From contig JACPKY010000002.1 in the NCBI GenBank assembly GCA_016186795.1, forward strand, positions 817,814 through 881,813: a DNA stretch of 64,000 nt, written 5' to 3'. Each line of letters opens with the position of its first letter. Position 1 is the first letter of the stretch. The notes below the pieces were generated by a model. It did not search any database and was not told the origin of the DNA. It was given only the letters and a program-made list of their open reading frames with translations. This DNA comes from Candidatus Gottesmanbacteria bacterium. GTDB lineage: Bacteria > Patescibacteria > Microgenomatia > 2-02-FULL-39-11. The position numbers and the translations under genes were made by a program. This document shows, piece after piece, positions 8,580 through 15,597 of this stretch.

Positions 8580-9134
8580 TTATTGGATTACTAGTTTCGA
8601 AGAGTAATCAACTGCCCGTAAAGAATCTCTGGTGGGTGAAAGATCCTCAGCCATTTTTTTGACCTGTTCCAATTTCTCTTTGGGGGCTGCGCTTTTTACA
8701 TAATGAGTCACTCGGATATTTTGGAATCCAGGGCGAATCTTCCCAGGTTCTGGTAATGCCAGCATTCCCTGAAGATCGACATTGCCGGTAACCACAACTT
8801 TCAGACTATCGATGGGAACACCGAGACTGGCACCGTATGTAGCCCAACCTGAAGCGATGCAGTGGCCTAAACTTGCTAAAAGTAATTCAACAGACGTTGG
8901 CCCATACCCACTACCTAAAAGCTCTTTCGGATGATCCCCTTCGACTTTAAAGGTTTTGCTGTGTGCAAGTTTTGCTCCACCAACAGAGAAGTTATTTATT
9001 TCCGCAACATTTCGGAAACCACTCTGCCAGTCGGTAGAAGCTGCAAAAGTTGCATATGCCGAAGCTGGATTTGCCTTCACACCCTCAACCATAGCAGTTA
9101 TGTTTTTAACTTCTAGTCCATTCACTTTTGCCAT
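8580..9134 (-). CDS. OsmC/Ohr-family protein
   Basis: 184 residues with the OsmC core: GYGPTSVELLLASLGHCIASGWATYGASLG around the peroxidatic Cys92, preceded by a strand pair carrying HPKELLGSG. OsmC/Ohr proteins are thiol peroxidases for organic hydroperoxides. The usual second (resolving) cysteine in the C-terminal helix is absent; the region reads LSPTRDSLRAVDY. The start is set by a strong AAAGGAGGTGAA site upstream of ATG 9134. It follows the methyltransferase after 2 bases and ends the sigma-factor operon. Confidence 0.88.
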   Translation of the reverse strand: MAKVNGLEVKNITAMVEGVKANPASAYATFAASTDWQSGFRNVAEINNFSVGGAKLAHSKTFKVEGDHPKELLGSGYGPTSVELLLASLGHCIASGWATYGASLGVPIDSLKVVVTGNVDLQGMLALPEPGKIRPGFQNIRVTHYVKSAAPKEKLEQVKKMAEDLSPTRDSLRAVDYSSKLVIQ

Positions 9135-9136
9135 AA

Positions 9137-9940
9137 TTATTCACCTCCTTTTTTTGCTTTAATGATAATTGAGTGAGCTTTATACTGGTTGGCTACTTCT
9201 TTTGTATTTTGGGAAGGGCTAAAATCAAAATAGTTTACTCGCTCAATAACTTCGATATCTTCAAACCCCGACTGTTTTATCATTTCTATGTACCATACCT
9301 CTTGAGTTGCTCCAACAATACATTCTGCCCAAAGTTGAGGATCTTGCCGGGACTTTTCTGAAATTGCCTTGCCTAATACTATATCGGCAAAATTAAATAT
9401 GCCATTCGGTTTTAAGACCCTAAAAATCTCTCCAAAGACCTTTTTTTTATCAGGGATTAAGTTTATAACACCATTGGAAATGACGACATCAAAGGTTTGG
9501 GTTTTAAAAGGTAGATTTTCTGCATCTGCTTTTATAATAGTAATATTTGCAAGTCCATTCGTTTTCACTCCCTTTTTTGCCTTTGCAATCATGGCATCGG
9601 TTATATCAATACCACTCACTTTGCCTTTTTTGCCTGTAAGTATTCCTGCAATAAGTAGATCTGTTCCTGATCCAGAGCCAATATCCAAAACTGTATCCCC
9701 TGGCCCAATTGGGTTGGTTTTGAAGTGATATGCAACTCCGGCAAATGACTCAAGGCAGTAGGGAGGAATTTTATTTAAAACATCTTTGGGGTAGCCTAAG
9801 ACCTCCGCAGCAGTTTTGCCTACCGGGAAGTGAAAGGGGAGATGGGGATGTGTTGAAACTTCCTCATACATCTGACAGACTGCTTGACGGATCTTTTGTC
9901 TTAGCTTTTTTTTGTCTTTCATTTGCGCAATCATTACCAT
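9137..9940 (-). CDS. ArsM-like SAM-dependent methyltransferase
   Basis: 267 residues. Motif I VLDIGSGSGTDLLIAG (residues 84-99), GIDITDAMI and FDVVISNGVINLIPDK mark a class I methyltransferase. The arsenite methyltransferase pattern is suggested by Cys62 in PYCLESFAGVAYHF before the SAM domain and Cys207 in LWAECIVGA after it, which match two arsenic-binding cysteines of that family; Cys22 might be a third. It could instead act on another soft-metal or small thiol substrate. It lies in an operon behind an ECF sigma and zinc anti-sigma factor and directly before OsmC, so it probably belongs to a thiol or metalloid stress response. Confidence 0.8.
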   Translation of the reverse strand: MVMIAQMKDKKKLRQKIRQAVCQMYEEVSTHPHLPFHFPVGKTAAEVLGYPKDVLNKIPPYCLESFAGVAYHFKTNPIGPGDTVLDIGSGSGTDLLIAGILTGKKGKVSGIDITDAMIAKAKKGVKTNGLANITIIKADAENLPFKTQTFDVVISNGVINLIPDKKKVFGEIFRVLKPNGIFNFADIVLGKAISEKSRQDPQLWAECIVGATQEVWYIEMIKQSGFEDIEVIERVNYFDFSPSQNTKEVANQYKAHSIIIKAKKGGE

Positions 9941-9983
9941 AGGTTTTAAATATGCAGACGAAATTTGTTATAAAAAAGTTCCA

Positions 9984-10217
9984 TTAAAAGCTTTTGAGAA
10001 GACTATCAATTCTTTTCACCAGTCTTTTTGGTGTCTTTTCTTGACCACTTGCCTTCTGAAGCTTCTTTTTTAATAGCTCTTCAAACTCAAATCTATTACA
10101 GCAGTCACGGCATGTGGAAATGTGACCATCGAGTTCTTCTTTCTTTGTACGTGTAAGTTCTCCTTCAAGAAGTTCAAAGATTCTCTTTACTGCTTCATAA
10201 CATGATATAGTCTTCAT
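9984..10217 (-). CDS. Zinc-binding anti-sigma factor (ZAS, RsrA-like)
   Basis: 77 residues from ATG 10217, which overlaps the sigma-factor stop as ATGA; the longer reading from 10247 is unlikely. It has the ZAS motif His32-x3-Cys36-x2-Cys39, with an upstream Cys6 and an extra Cys40, the pattern of redox-sensing anti-sigma factors that release their sigma when the zinc thiols are oxidised. There is no membrane segment, so it is cytoplasmic like RsrA. Co-translation with the sigma gene supports a sigma/anti-sigma pair. Confidence 0.85.
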   Translation of the reverse strand: MKTISCYEAVKRIFELLEGELTRTKKEELDGHISTCRDCCNRFEFEELLKKKLQKASGQEKTPKRLVKRIDSLLKSF

Positions 10218-10783
10218 ATGTACCGCCTCTCTTTGCCATATTCCCAAAGTATCTTTTGCAAAATTGCTTTGCCCCGATGCAATCTTGATCTGACTGTCCC
10301 TACAGGAAGCTTTAATATTTTGGCAGCCTCCTTATAGGGAATATCCTCAAGACAACATAGGGTTACAACTTCCCCGTAAGCTTCGGGAAGACTATCTACG
10401 GCTTTTTTTAAATCGATTGAAAAAATTTTGTTGAGAAATTCTTTCTCAGGATTGGTATTATAGAGAACGAATGGAGATGATAACTGCTCAAAGAGGGAAA
10501 AATCTTCATTTTCTTTCAGAAATTCACTTTCATATATAGGCTCAGGCGTAGTTTTTGCTTTGCGATAATGACTTATATACGTATTGGTGAGGATTCTTAA
10601 TATCCAGGATTTAAAACTTTTGTGATCCCGAAGATTCCCGAAACTTTTCCATGCCTTCAGACAGCTTTCAGCTACGAGATCCTCTGCTTTTGACTTCTCG
10701 TTTGTCCGTCTTAGTGCTACTCTGTACATGACATCCATACAGTTTCTTAAAAGAATGCTAAATTCTTCCTTCTTTTTTTCCAT
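10214..10783 (-). CDS. ECF-type RNA polymerase sigma factor
   Basis: 189 residues with sigma region 2 (AEDLVAESCLKAWKSFGNL followed by FKSWILRILTNTYISHYRK) and region 4 (LPEAYGEVVTLCCLEDIPYKEAAKIL then GTVRSRLHRGK). An acidic linker of about 40 residues joins them. It heads an operon with its anti-sigma (ATGA overlap), the ArsM-like methyltransferase and OsmC. A TATAAT lies at 10803-10798, 14 bases before the ATG, so its leader is short. Confidence 0.92.
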   Translation of the reverse strand: MEKKKEEFSILLRNCMDVMYRVALRRTNEKSKAEDLVAESCLKAWKSFGNLRDHKSFKSWILRILTNTYISHYRKAKTTPEPIYESEFLKENEDFSLFEQLSSPFVLYNTNPEKEFLNKIFSIDLKKAVDSLPEAYGEVVTLCCLEDIPYKEAAKILKLPVGTVRSRLHRGKAILQKILWEYGKERRYI

Positions 10784-10891
10784 AATAAGATTGGCTCATT
10801 ATACATAAAGACGCAAAAGTATAGAAAAAGTTTCATCGACAGACTCCTCAGGAATTTCAGGAGAATATCAGCTTTAGTGGAATAGATTTTT

Positions 10892-11122
10892 TCAATTTTT
10901 CCGTTCACTAATTCTTGGTGGGGAAACGGTAACGAGTGAATCAAGAAGTTTTTGAGAATCGATGGTTACCTTCTTTACCGCTTGATTAAATGCTTTCTCA
11001 TTTACTTTTGAAGGTTTTCTAAAGCCGGAAATTTTTCTTACAAATTGGAGCGAAGCTTCGCGAATCTCCTCTTTGGTTGCCGGTGGGTCGAAGTTAAACA
11101 ACGTTTTGATATTTCTACACAT
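10892..11122 (-). CDS. DUF2277 family protein
   Basis: 76 residues from ATG 11122 (MCRNIKTLFNFDPPATKEEI), which matches the conserved start of DUF2277; the longer open frame upstream belongs to another gene. The C-terminal LQFVRKISGFRKPS and LLDSLVTVSPPR are also family features. Function unknown. It overlaps nothing and follows the 52-residue gene by 17 bases. Confidence 0.85.
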   Translation of the reverse strand: MCRNIKTLFNFDPPATKEEIREASLQFVRKISGFRKPSKVNEKAFNQAVKKVTIDSQKLLDSLVTVSPPRISERKN

Positions 11123-11139
11123 TCTTTGATATATTCGTT

Positions 11140-11298
11140 TTACTTCTCTATTTCTTTTTGCATACTTTGAGGAATTGGGCGACAGCCGCAGTTTTTGGCA
11201 TGAGCTATGTGCCAGGCAATTCTTTGTTGCAGTGTTGGTCCGCCAGCTGGCGGATTGGGCATCACATTCATCTTGTGCCACTCTGCATTTATCTTCAT
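11140..11298 (-). CDS. Small conserved protein with CGC motif (52 aa)
   Basis: Starts ATG 11298 and ends TAA at 11140-11142. It reads MKINAEWHKMNVMPNPPAGG then PTLQQRIAWHIAHAKNCGCR and PIPQSM. I recognise the EWH...MP...TLEQRI.WH..H...C.CRPIP pattern from short conserved hypothetical proteins in many bacteria; the function is unknown. The NPPAGGP stretch is encoded by a 14-bp GC palindrome at 11240-11253 that looks inserted. His and Cys residues could bind a metal. Confidence 0.7.
   Translation of the reverse strand: MKINAEWHKMNVMPNPPAGGPTLQQRIAWHIAHAKNCGCRPIPQSMQKEIEK
11240..11253. repeat. GC-rich palindrome inside the 52-aa gene
   Basis: Perfect palindrome CCGCCAGCTGGCGG in AT-rich surroundings. 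It encodes part of NPPAGGP in the small protein. Confidence 0.6.
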
Positions 11299-11419
11299 AT
11301 GGAGATTATATCAAAAAAATAAACTCTTCTATACTATCTATGATGCTATCATCTCTTACTTCCTCCAAACTAAATCTTAACCAGCTCGCCTACAAAAACT
11401 CTAATTTAATCTTTTATAG

Positions 11420-12043
11420 TCATTTTTTAGCCTTTGTGTTCTTGGTGTCATCTTTTACAGTTTGAACGAACGTTTGTAAAACTGATTCGTATTGTGATTG
11501 AATAGAGTTCAGTAAAAATTTTATTGTAATCATTAATAGTAATATAAAAATAAGTGATTCGATTGGTCCATGTTCATATAACAAAATAAAAATTATCACA
11601 AATAATCCTAATGATATATTGGCCCAAAAAGCAGCTCTTTCAGAATAATGATTGATTACGTGACATGAACTACTATTTCTTAAATAATTATCCATTGCGT
11701 AAAAGACATCTTTGGTGAAATCATCTTTTAAATCAATTCCATTTATTGATAGTTTTTTTACAGCTTCTTTGTAAATGGCGGAATTTTGTTTATGTGTCTG
11801 TATATTTTTAAATATATATTCGTTTATTACTCCGCCTTTCAATAATTTCATTACCCCTTGCCCAAAAAATCCTATGAAGAGACCAAGAATGATAACCCAA
11901 AATATTTGTTGACCATCATCTCCTGGAAGGCTTTGTAAGTTGAACCAATTCATCTTTAAGCTGTCTAACATTAACAGAAAGATTACTCCAGGAATAACGT
12001 TGTAGAAAAAAGCAGTTAAACCCCCTAAAGAATTCATGGGCAA
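11420..12043 (-). CDS. Membrane protein (hypothetical)
   Basis: 207 residues: two N-terminal membrane helices (about residues 12-25 and 48-66), a central soluble part of about 75 residues, and two closely spaced C-terminal helices (about 140-175). No recognised motif. Its base composition is lower in GC than its neighbours. ATG at 12037 is an alternative start. Confidence 0.55.
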   Translation of the reverse strand: MPMNSLGGLTAFFYNVIPGVIFLLMLDSLKMNWFNLQSLPGDDGQQIFWVIILGLFIGFFGQGVMKLLKGGVINEYIFKNIQTHKQNSAIYKEAVKKLSINGIDLKDDFTKDVFYAMDNYLRNSSSCHVINHYSERAAFWANISLGLFVIIFILLYEHGPIESLIFILLLMITIKFLLNSIQSQYESVLQTFVQTVKDDTKNTKAKK

Positions 12044-12047
12044 ATTT

Positions 12048-12074
12048 TACGCCTTTTGGGGGATTTTAGCTAGA
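12048..12074. repeat. 27-nt direct repeat, copy 1
   Basis: Begins TACGCCTTTTGGGGGATTTT and matches 13669-13695 in the same orientation with one mismatch. The two copies bracket the two-gene unit 12076-13580. Confidence 0.75.
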
Positions 12075-12075
12075 A

Positions 12076-12876
12076 TTAGCCTTTTATTGGATCGAGAGTT
12101 AAACAACCAGAGATACTTGTTTCATCGTAAAGTGATTGATCTCCTGTGTAATCCTCCCAGGATTTAAACAGGGAACCAATTTTTCCCAGCGTATCCGTTT
12201 TGATACTTTCATCTAGATAGGCAAAAGGACAAACATGCTGAGGTTGCTGGCCACCTTTTAAAATACCTATTTCTACTACACCAAATCCAGGAGGTGCGTT
12301 ATTACCAAAATTACCAACCTCTGCAATAACTTGTCCTGCAGTCACCTGGTCACCTACTTTCACTTTCGGATTTCTCACGTGTTCTGTTTCATAGACCCAC
12401 TTTTGCAACTTTCCATCGGTGGTAACTTGAATGGAAACATCTCCACTCCAAAGTGTGGGTATCGCGGCGACTACTCCATCAACTAGAGATCTGACTGGAG
12501 TACCTAAGGGAACTATAAAAGTGGGTTGGGGGGTGGATTTTGCTTGATTGTTACTAGATACGTTTGCTGGTATCACAAAACCAAACCCCATAAATAAACG
12601 ATTAAATTCTAATTTTTGTTTGGTAAAGATAAAATCCCCGGCTTTATTTGTTGTGGGGTCATAGTAATCCAAGTTTACCCCAATACTTTTTAGTTTCAGT
12701 GGGGGTTCATCTGGATTGGGAGGAGACTCTGGATTATTGAAAGCAGTTTGAAGATTTTGACTTTGAGGAGATTGTTTTAAAAATAAGAATCCTGCTCCTG
12801 CTACTAAGGAGATTAGGATAATTACCAAAACTATACTAAATCCCTGCCTGCCGGCAGGCATGGCTTTTTGGTTCAT
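12076..12876 (-). CDS. Membrane-anchored M23/LytM-like domain protein, probably non-catalytic
   Basis: 266 residues from ATG 12876, which overlaps the upstream stop as ATGA. An N-terminal anchor helix follows a short MPAGRQGF insertion encoded by a palindrome. A proline-rich linker leads to a beta domain with lysostaphin/LytM features: PLGTPVRSLVDGVVAAI, then VYETEHV, then VKVGDQVTAGQVIAEVG. The catalytic residues are not in place: the first H-x3-D is missing, and the final HLHFE-type motif reads VVEIGI. It may therefore be a binding or regulatory form of the fold. Co-translated with the membrane protein upstream. Confidence 0.65.
   Translation of the reverse strand: MNQKAMPAGRQGFSIVLVIILISLVAGAGFLFLKQSPQSQNLQTAFNNPESPPNPDEPPLKLKSIGVNLDYYDPTTNKAGDFIFTKQKLEFNRLFMGFGFVIPANVSSNNQAKSTPQPTFIVPLGTPVRSLVDGVVAAIPTLWSGDVSIQVTTDGKLQKWVYETEHVRNPKVKVGDQVTAGQVIAEVGNFGNNAPPGFGVVEIGILKGGQQPQHVCPFAYLDESIKTDTLGKIGSLFKSWEDYTGDQSLYDETSISGCLTLDPIKG
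12845..12860. repeat. GC-rich 16-bp palindrome inside a coding region
   Basis: Perfect palindrome TGCCTGCCGGCAGGCA. It adds the peptide MPAGRQG just before the membrane anchor of the M23-like protein. Confidence 0.75.
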
Positions 12877-13580
12877 GGATATTCTAGCACTCCCGGGCAA
12901 TTTTTTTCTACCCATTTCTGTTCTTCGGCAGCTACCGGAAAAGTCTTTCCATTCCAATAGACGGTGGTAGGTTTGTCTTTTTTTGTGATCAAGCGCTCTG
13001 GGCAAGTGTTTGGTGGTAGCACCCGTACTGAATTTGAAGAGTCTTTATTTTTATGTAAACCACGGTAGGAGTTGTGCAAAACATAAATTTGGAAAGCAAA
13101 ATACCCAAAAACTAGAATGTTTATTAAAAGTGTAATCAAAATGGCATTTCTGATACCTTTCCCTCCCCATATTTTATCTACCCATCTAAAAATAAAATAT
13201 GGGACTAATGTAAGAAGAACCCAGAAAGTTGATGTAAAAACTATTGCATTAATAAGTGTCGGCCGTTGGTCTAGCGGGGTTAATGTTTGTTGCTCCAATA
13301 CCCAAAGAGCGGCTCCAATAGTCCAGGCAACAGGCCAAAAAAATACTCTAAACAGTACCCAAATTACTGTGCCAATTATTAGATAGGCGAAGGGTCTATG
13401 GAGGAGTCCATCACTTAAACTCAAATCTAGTATATGAAGTTTGTCAGGACCTTCCCCGCCTAATCCTGGCCCAAATAAATAAGTCGGCAAGGCTGGAAAC
13501 TGTTCTCCCAAAAGAAAGAACATAAGGACAAAAAATATAATAAAACTAGCTGGTAATTTGTAATTACTTTTCCAAGTCAT
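12873..13580 (-). CDS. Polytopic membrane protein (hypothetical)
   Basis: 235 residues with about five hydrophobic helices and a soluble C-terminal tail of about 65 residues containing two cysteines (NTCPERL and KNCPGVL) that may form a disulfide outside the membrane. The tail includes VYWNGKTFPVAAEEQKWVEK. Family unknown. ATGA coupling to the M23-like gene suggests the two products work together. Confidence 0.6.
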   Translation of the reverse strand: MTWKSNYKLPASFIIFFVLMFFLLGEQFPALPTYLFGPGLGGEGPDKLHILDLSLSDGLLHRPFAYLIIGTVIWVLFRVFFWPVAWTIGAALWVLEQQTLTPLDQRPTLINAIVFTSTFWVLLTLVPYFIFRWVDKIWGGKGIRNAILITLLINILVFGYFAFQIYVLHNSYRGLHKNKDSSNSVRVLPPNTCPERLITKKDKPTTVYWNGKTFPVAAEEQKWVEKNCPGVLEYP

Positions 13581-13668
13581 TGAACTTTTCCTTTATAATC
13601 TCCACTGCAAATGTCTAATAATATTGCCAGACCAATAATTTTAACTATTTTAGACATCAATTCTACTG

Positions 13669-13695
13669 TACGCCTTTTGGGGGATTTTGGCTAGA
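13669..13695. repeat. 27-nt direct repeat, copy 2
   Basis: Same orientation as 12048-12074, one mismatch (A to G in the TTTTRGCTAGA end). Lies 88 bases upstream of the membrane-protein start. Confidence 0.75.
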
Positions 13696-13729
13696 TTTGG
13701 GTGAGAAATGCAACTGTAAAATAATTGAA

Positions 13730-14365
13730 TTACTTTATAAATTCATCAATTGGACTGGGGATGATATAGAGGATGGGAATAAGAACGTATATGAGTAAGC
13801 TGATAAAAGGATTAAAGAAAGATACAACAATAGCGATGAAATAACTCATGGAAGCAAGAAGAATAATATTTAACGCCTTTTTGATCATATGATCATCAAG
13901 ACTATCATCGATAAAATTCCTTTTCCGTGCAGCGTACCACCAGATGGTGGCAAATAATATTCCTACGATAAGGAGTGTGAGTCCATAAATTAAAATTGCT
14001 GGTTGTGCATATCCATATTCACCAAGTAACGCTGCGGGGAAAGGGATAAAAGATATCACCATAAGAAGAAAAATATTGAGCCAAATCAAATTCCTATCTA
14101 TTTTCTTAATATATTGAAACAAGAGGTGGTGTCCAAACCAAAAGATGCCTATTATCGTGAAACTAATTCCAAAACTTAATACTTTCGGAAAAAGAGCAAT
14201 TAAGCGGTTGGTCAACTCTTCGTTTAGATGTGGACCTGGCATAACTTCAGGCACTGCTATACCAAGTACGAGCAGTGTAATTGCTATAGCAAATACACCA
14301 TCAGAGAAGGCATTAAGTCTTTCTATAGATAAGCTTTTTAAAATATTTATTTTTTTGCTGGCCAT
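13730..14365 (-). CDS. TMEM175-family (DUF1211) ion channel-like protein
   Basis: 211 residues, six predicted membrane helices. The family signature RLNAFSDGVFAIAITLLVL (residues 16-34) contains the FSDGVFAIAIT filter-helix motif of TMEM175 potassium channels. Bacterial members have one six-helix repeat and assemble as tetramers. Ion selectivity cannot be read reliably from sequence. The stop of the preceding possible M15 gene lies 1 base beyond its start codon, so the cluster is tightly packed. Confidence 0.88.
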   Translation of the reverse strand: MASKKINILKSLSIERLNAFSDGVFAIAITLLVLGIAVPEVMPGPHLNEELTNRLIALFPKVLSFGISFTIIGIFWFGHHLLFQYIKKIDRNLIWLNIFLLMVISFIPFPAALLGEYGYAQPAILIYGLTLLIVGILFATIWWYAARKRNFIDDSLDDHMIKKALNIILLASMSYFIAIVVSFFNPFISLLIYVLIPILYIIPSPIDEFIK

Positions 14366-14366
14366 A

Positions 14367-15029
14367 TTAGCTCGCTTTATATTGCAGGTGAAAAACAGGA
14401 TTTATCTCGGTGATATTGCCATCTTTGTCTAATCGAATTCCAAAGAATGTTTCATCTATTAGTTCTACCCCTTTTTCTTTTATTAAATCCTCAATGATAC
14501 GAAAAACTTGGGCGCCTTCATTATTTTCATCTACGACTCCATTTTTTATTAGGTTTGAAATAGTCAGTGGCGTGTTATTTTGATATAAAACAGTAGCCTG
14601 GTCTAAGCGTGTTTTTTCTTTCAAGTAGACATCGAACCGTTTTTTTGTAGCTTCAGAAAGCTTTAAGTCTATAGCTGCTCCTTTAGTGTGATAACTGATA
14701 CTTGCAGCAAGATAACCTAACTTTTCCTTAAGAAGAATTTGAAGTTTTAAAAAGCGGGTTGCGGAGGAAATTTCAAGAACATCTTTATAATCTTTAAGTT
14801 TTGGATCAAGATCGGTACTAATAAAGTTTGCAAGCTCGCTTGTAACATAGGATTTTTCAGATATTTTTATATTTTGAGTTTTTACCTCAACAAGCGTTCC
14901 TTTTTGAATAGCGCTGTTTATATCATCTTGTGTTTTAAAATGATTTGATATATCGGTATCTGGAGGAAGTTCTGCAGAGGGTTGTACCTTCTGGAGAGTA
15001 GTAACGACAATCTGCTTTTGTTTTTTCAA
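14367..15029 (-). CDS. C-terminal part of envelope protein with M15 (VanY/DacB)-like motif
   Basis: The open frame from a TTG at 15029 contains SSATRFLKLQ followed by SYHTKGAAIDL, which fits the SxHxxGxAxD zinc motif of M15 D,D-carboxypeptidases, and a later His in NPVFHLQY that could be the third ligand. This suggests a cell-wall peptidase. There is no ribosome site at the TTG, and the frame overlaps the upstream gene by 95 bases in another frame, so it is more likely the second half of that gene after a frameshift (see 14935-15465). M15 assignment is from motif only. Confidence 0.5.
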   Translation of the reverse strand: MKKQKQIVVTTLQKVQPSAELPPDTDISNHFKTQDDINSAIQKGTLVEVKTQNIKISEKSYVTSELANFISTDLDPKLKDYKDVLEISSATRFLKLQILLKEKLGYLAASISYHTKGAAIDLKLSEATKKRFDVYLKEKTRLDQATVLYQNNTPLTISNLIKNGVVDENNEGAQVFRIIEDLIKEKGVELIDETFFGIRLDKDGNITEINPVFHLQYKAS

Positions 15030-15465
15030 GTTCTTCAGGTGTATTTGCCTGGACTAAAAGGACTTCATTCCAAATAAGATTTAATTCTTCTTTATCAAAA
15101 TTTGTAGTCAGGTAATGGACTCTCCATGGTTTCCCCCACGCGCCTAAAAATGCTTGGTACAATTCTACTTTGTCGGTTGGAACTGATAATGGCGCGACAC
15201 CTTGATCTTGAAAATATTTTAAAACGCGCTGTGCAAGAGCTGGAAGTTTCTCGCCCCACTTCTCGCGAGGGATTTCCAGTGTATTTTGGGGGAGATCATC
15301 GGGTGTCTTGGTGGGAAAGAGAACATCCGCAAGTGGCGTGATTACCTGGGTTGGCTCTCCTTTAGTAGGTAGTGTGATTTTCTTTTGCAGCATTTTTGAG
15401 GACAAAAAGAAGAGAAGTAACCCTCCGACAACTATTATAAGAAGGCCAAGCAATGCTGTTCTCAT
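14935..15465 (-). CDS. N-terminal part of the same envelope protein (possible frameshift)
   Basis: 176 residues with an N-terminal membrane anchor (residues 5-22), a threonine/proline linker and a soluble region to about residue 145 (ELNLIWNEVLLVQANTPEELEK). Beyond that point the reading frame turns Cys/Arg/Ser-rich and stops, while the -14367 frame continues in normal composition (QKQIVVTTLQKVQPSAELPP). One indel near 15000-15025 would join both into a protein of about 350 residues. A real pair of overlapping genes is the alternative. Confidence 0.5.
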   Translation of the reverse strand: MRTALLGLLIIVVGGLLLFFLSSKMLQKKITLPTKGEPTQVITPLADVLFPTKTPDDLPQNTLEIPREKWGEKLPALAQRVLKYFQDQGVAPLSVPTDKVELYQAFLGAWGKPWRVHYLTTNFDKEELNLIWNEVLLVQANTPEELEKTKADCRYYSPEGTTLCRTSSRYRYIKSF

Positions 15466-15597
15466 AAAATGGATGCCTATTGTAGCACCTTATACTCCCT
15501 TTTTATGTGTATTTCAAGGCTTTGGAAAAAAGGCATGTGTTAATGCTTCATTTAGTTTCTGGTTGGCAACGGTGTAATTTTTGTTAAAATCAGCTAT

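Noticed and set aside
10747..10944. Minus-strand open frame upstream of the ECF sigma gene
   Set aside because: It overlaps the sigma promoter and start, has no ribosome site and no conserved sequence.
11123..11281. N-terminal extension of DUF2277
   Set aside because: The family starts at MCRNIK; the upstream codons overlap a separate conserved 52-aa gene in another frame.
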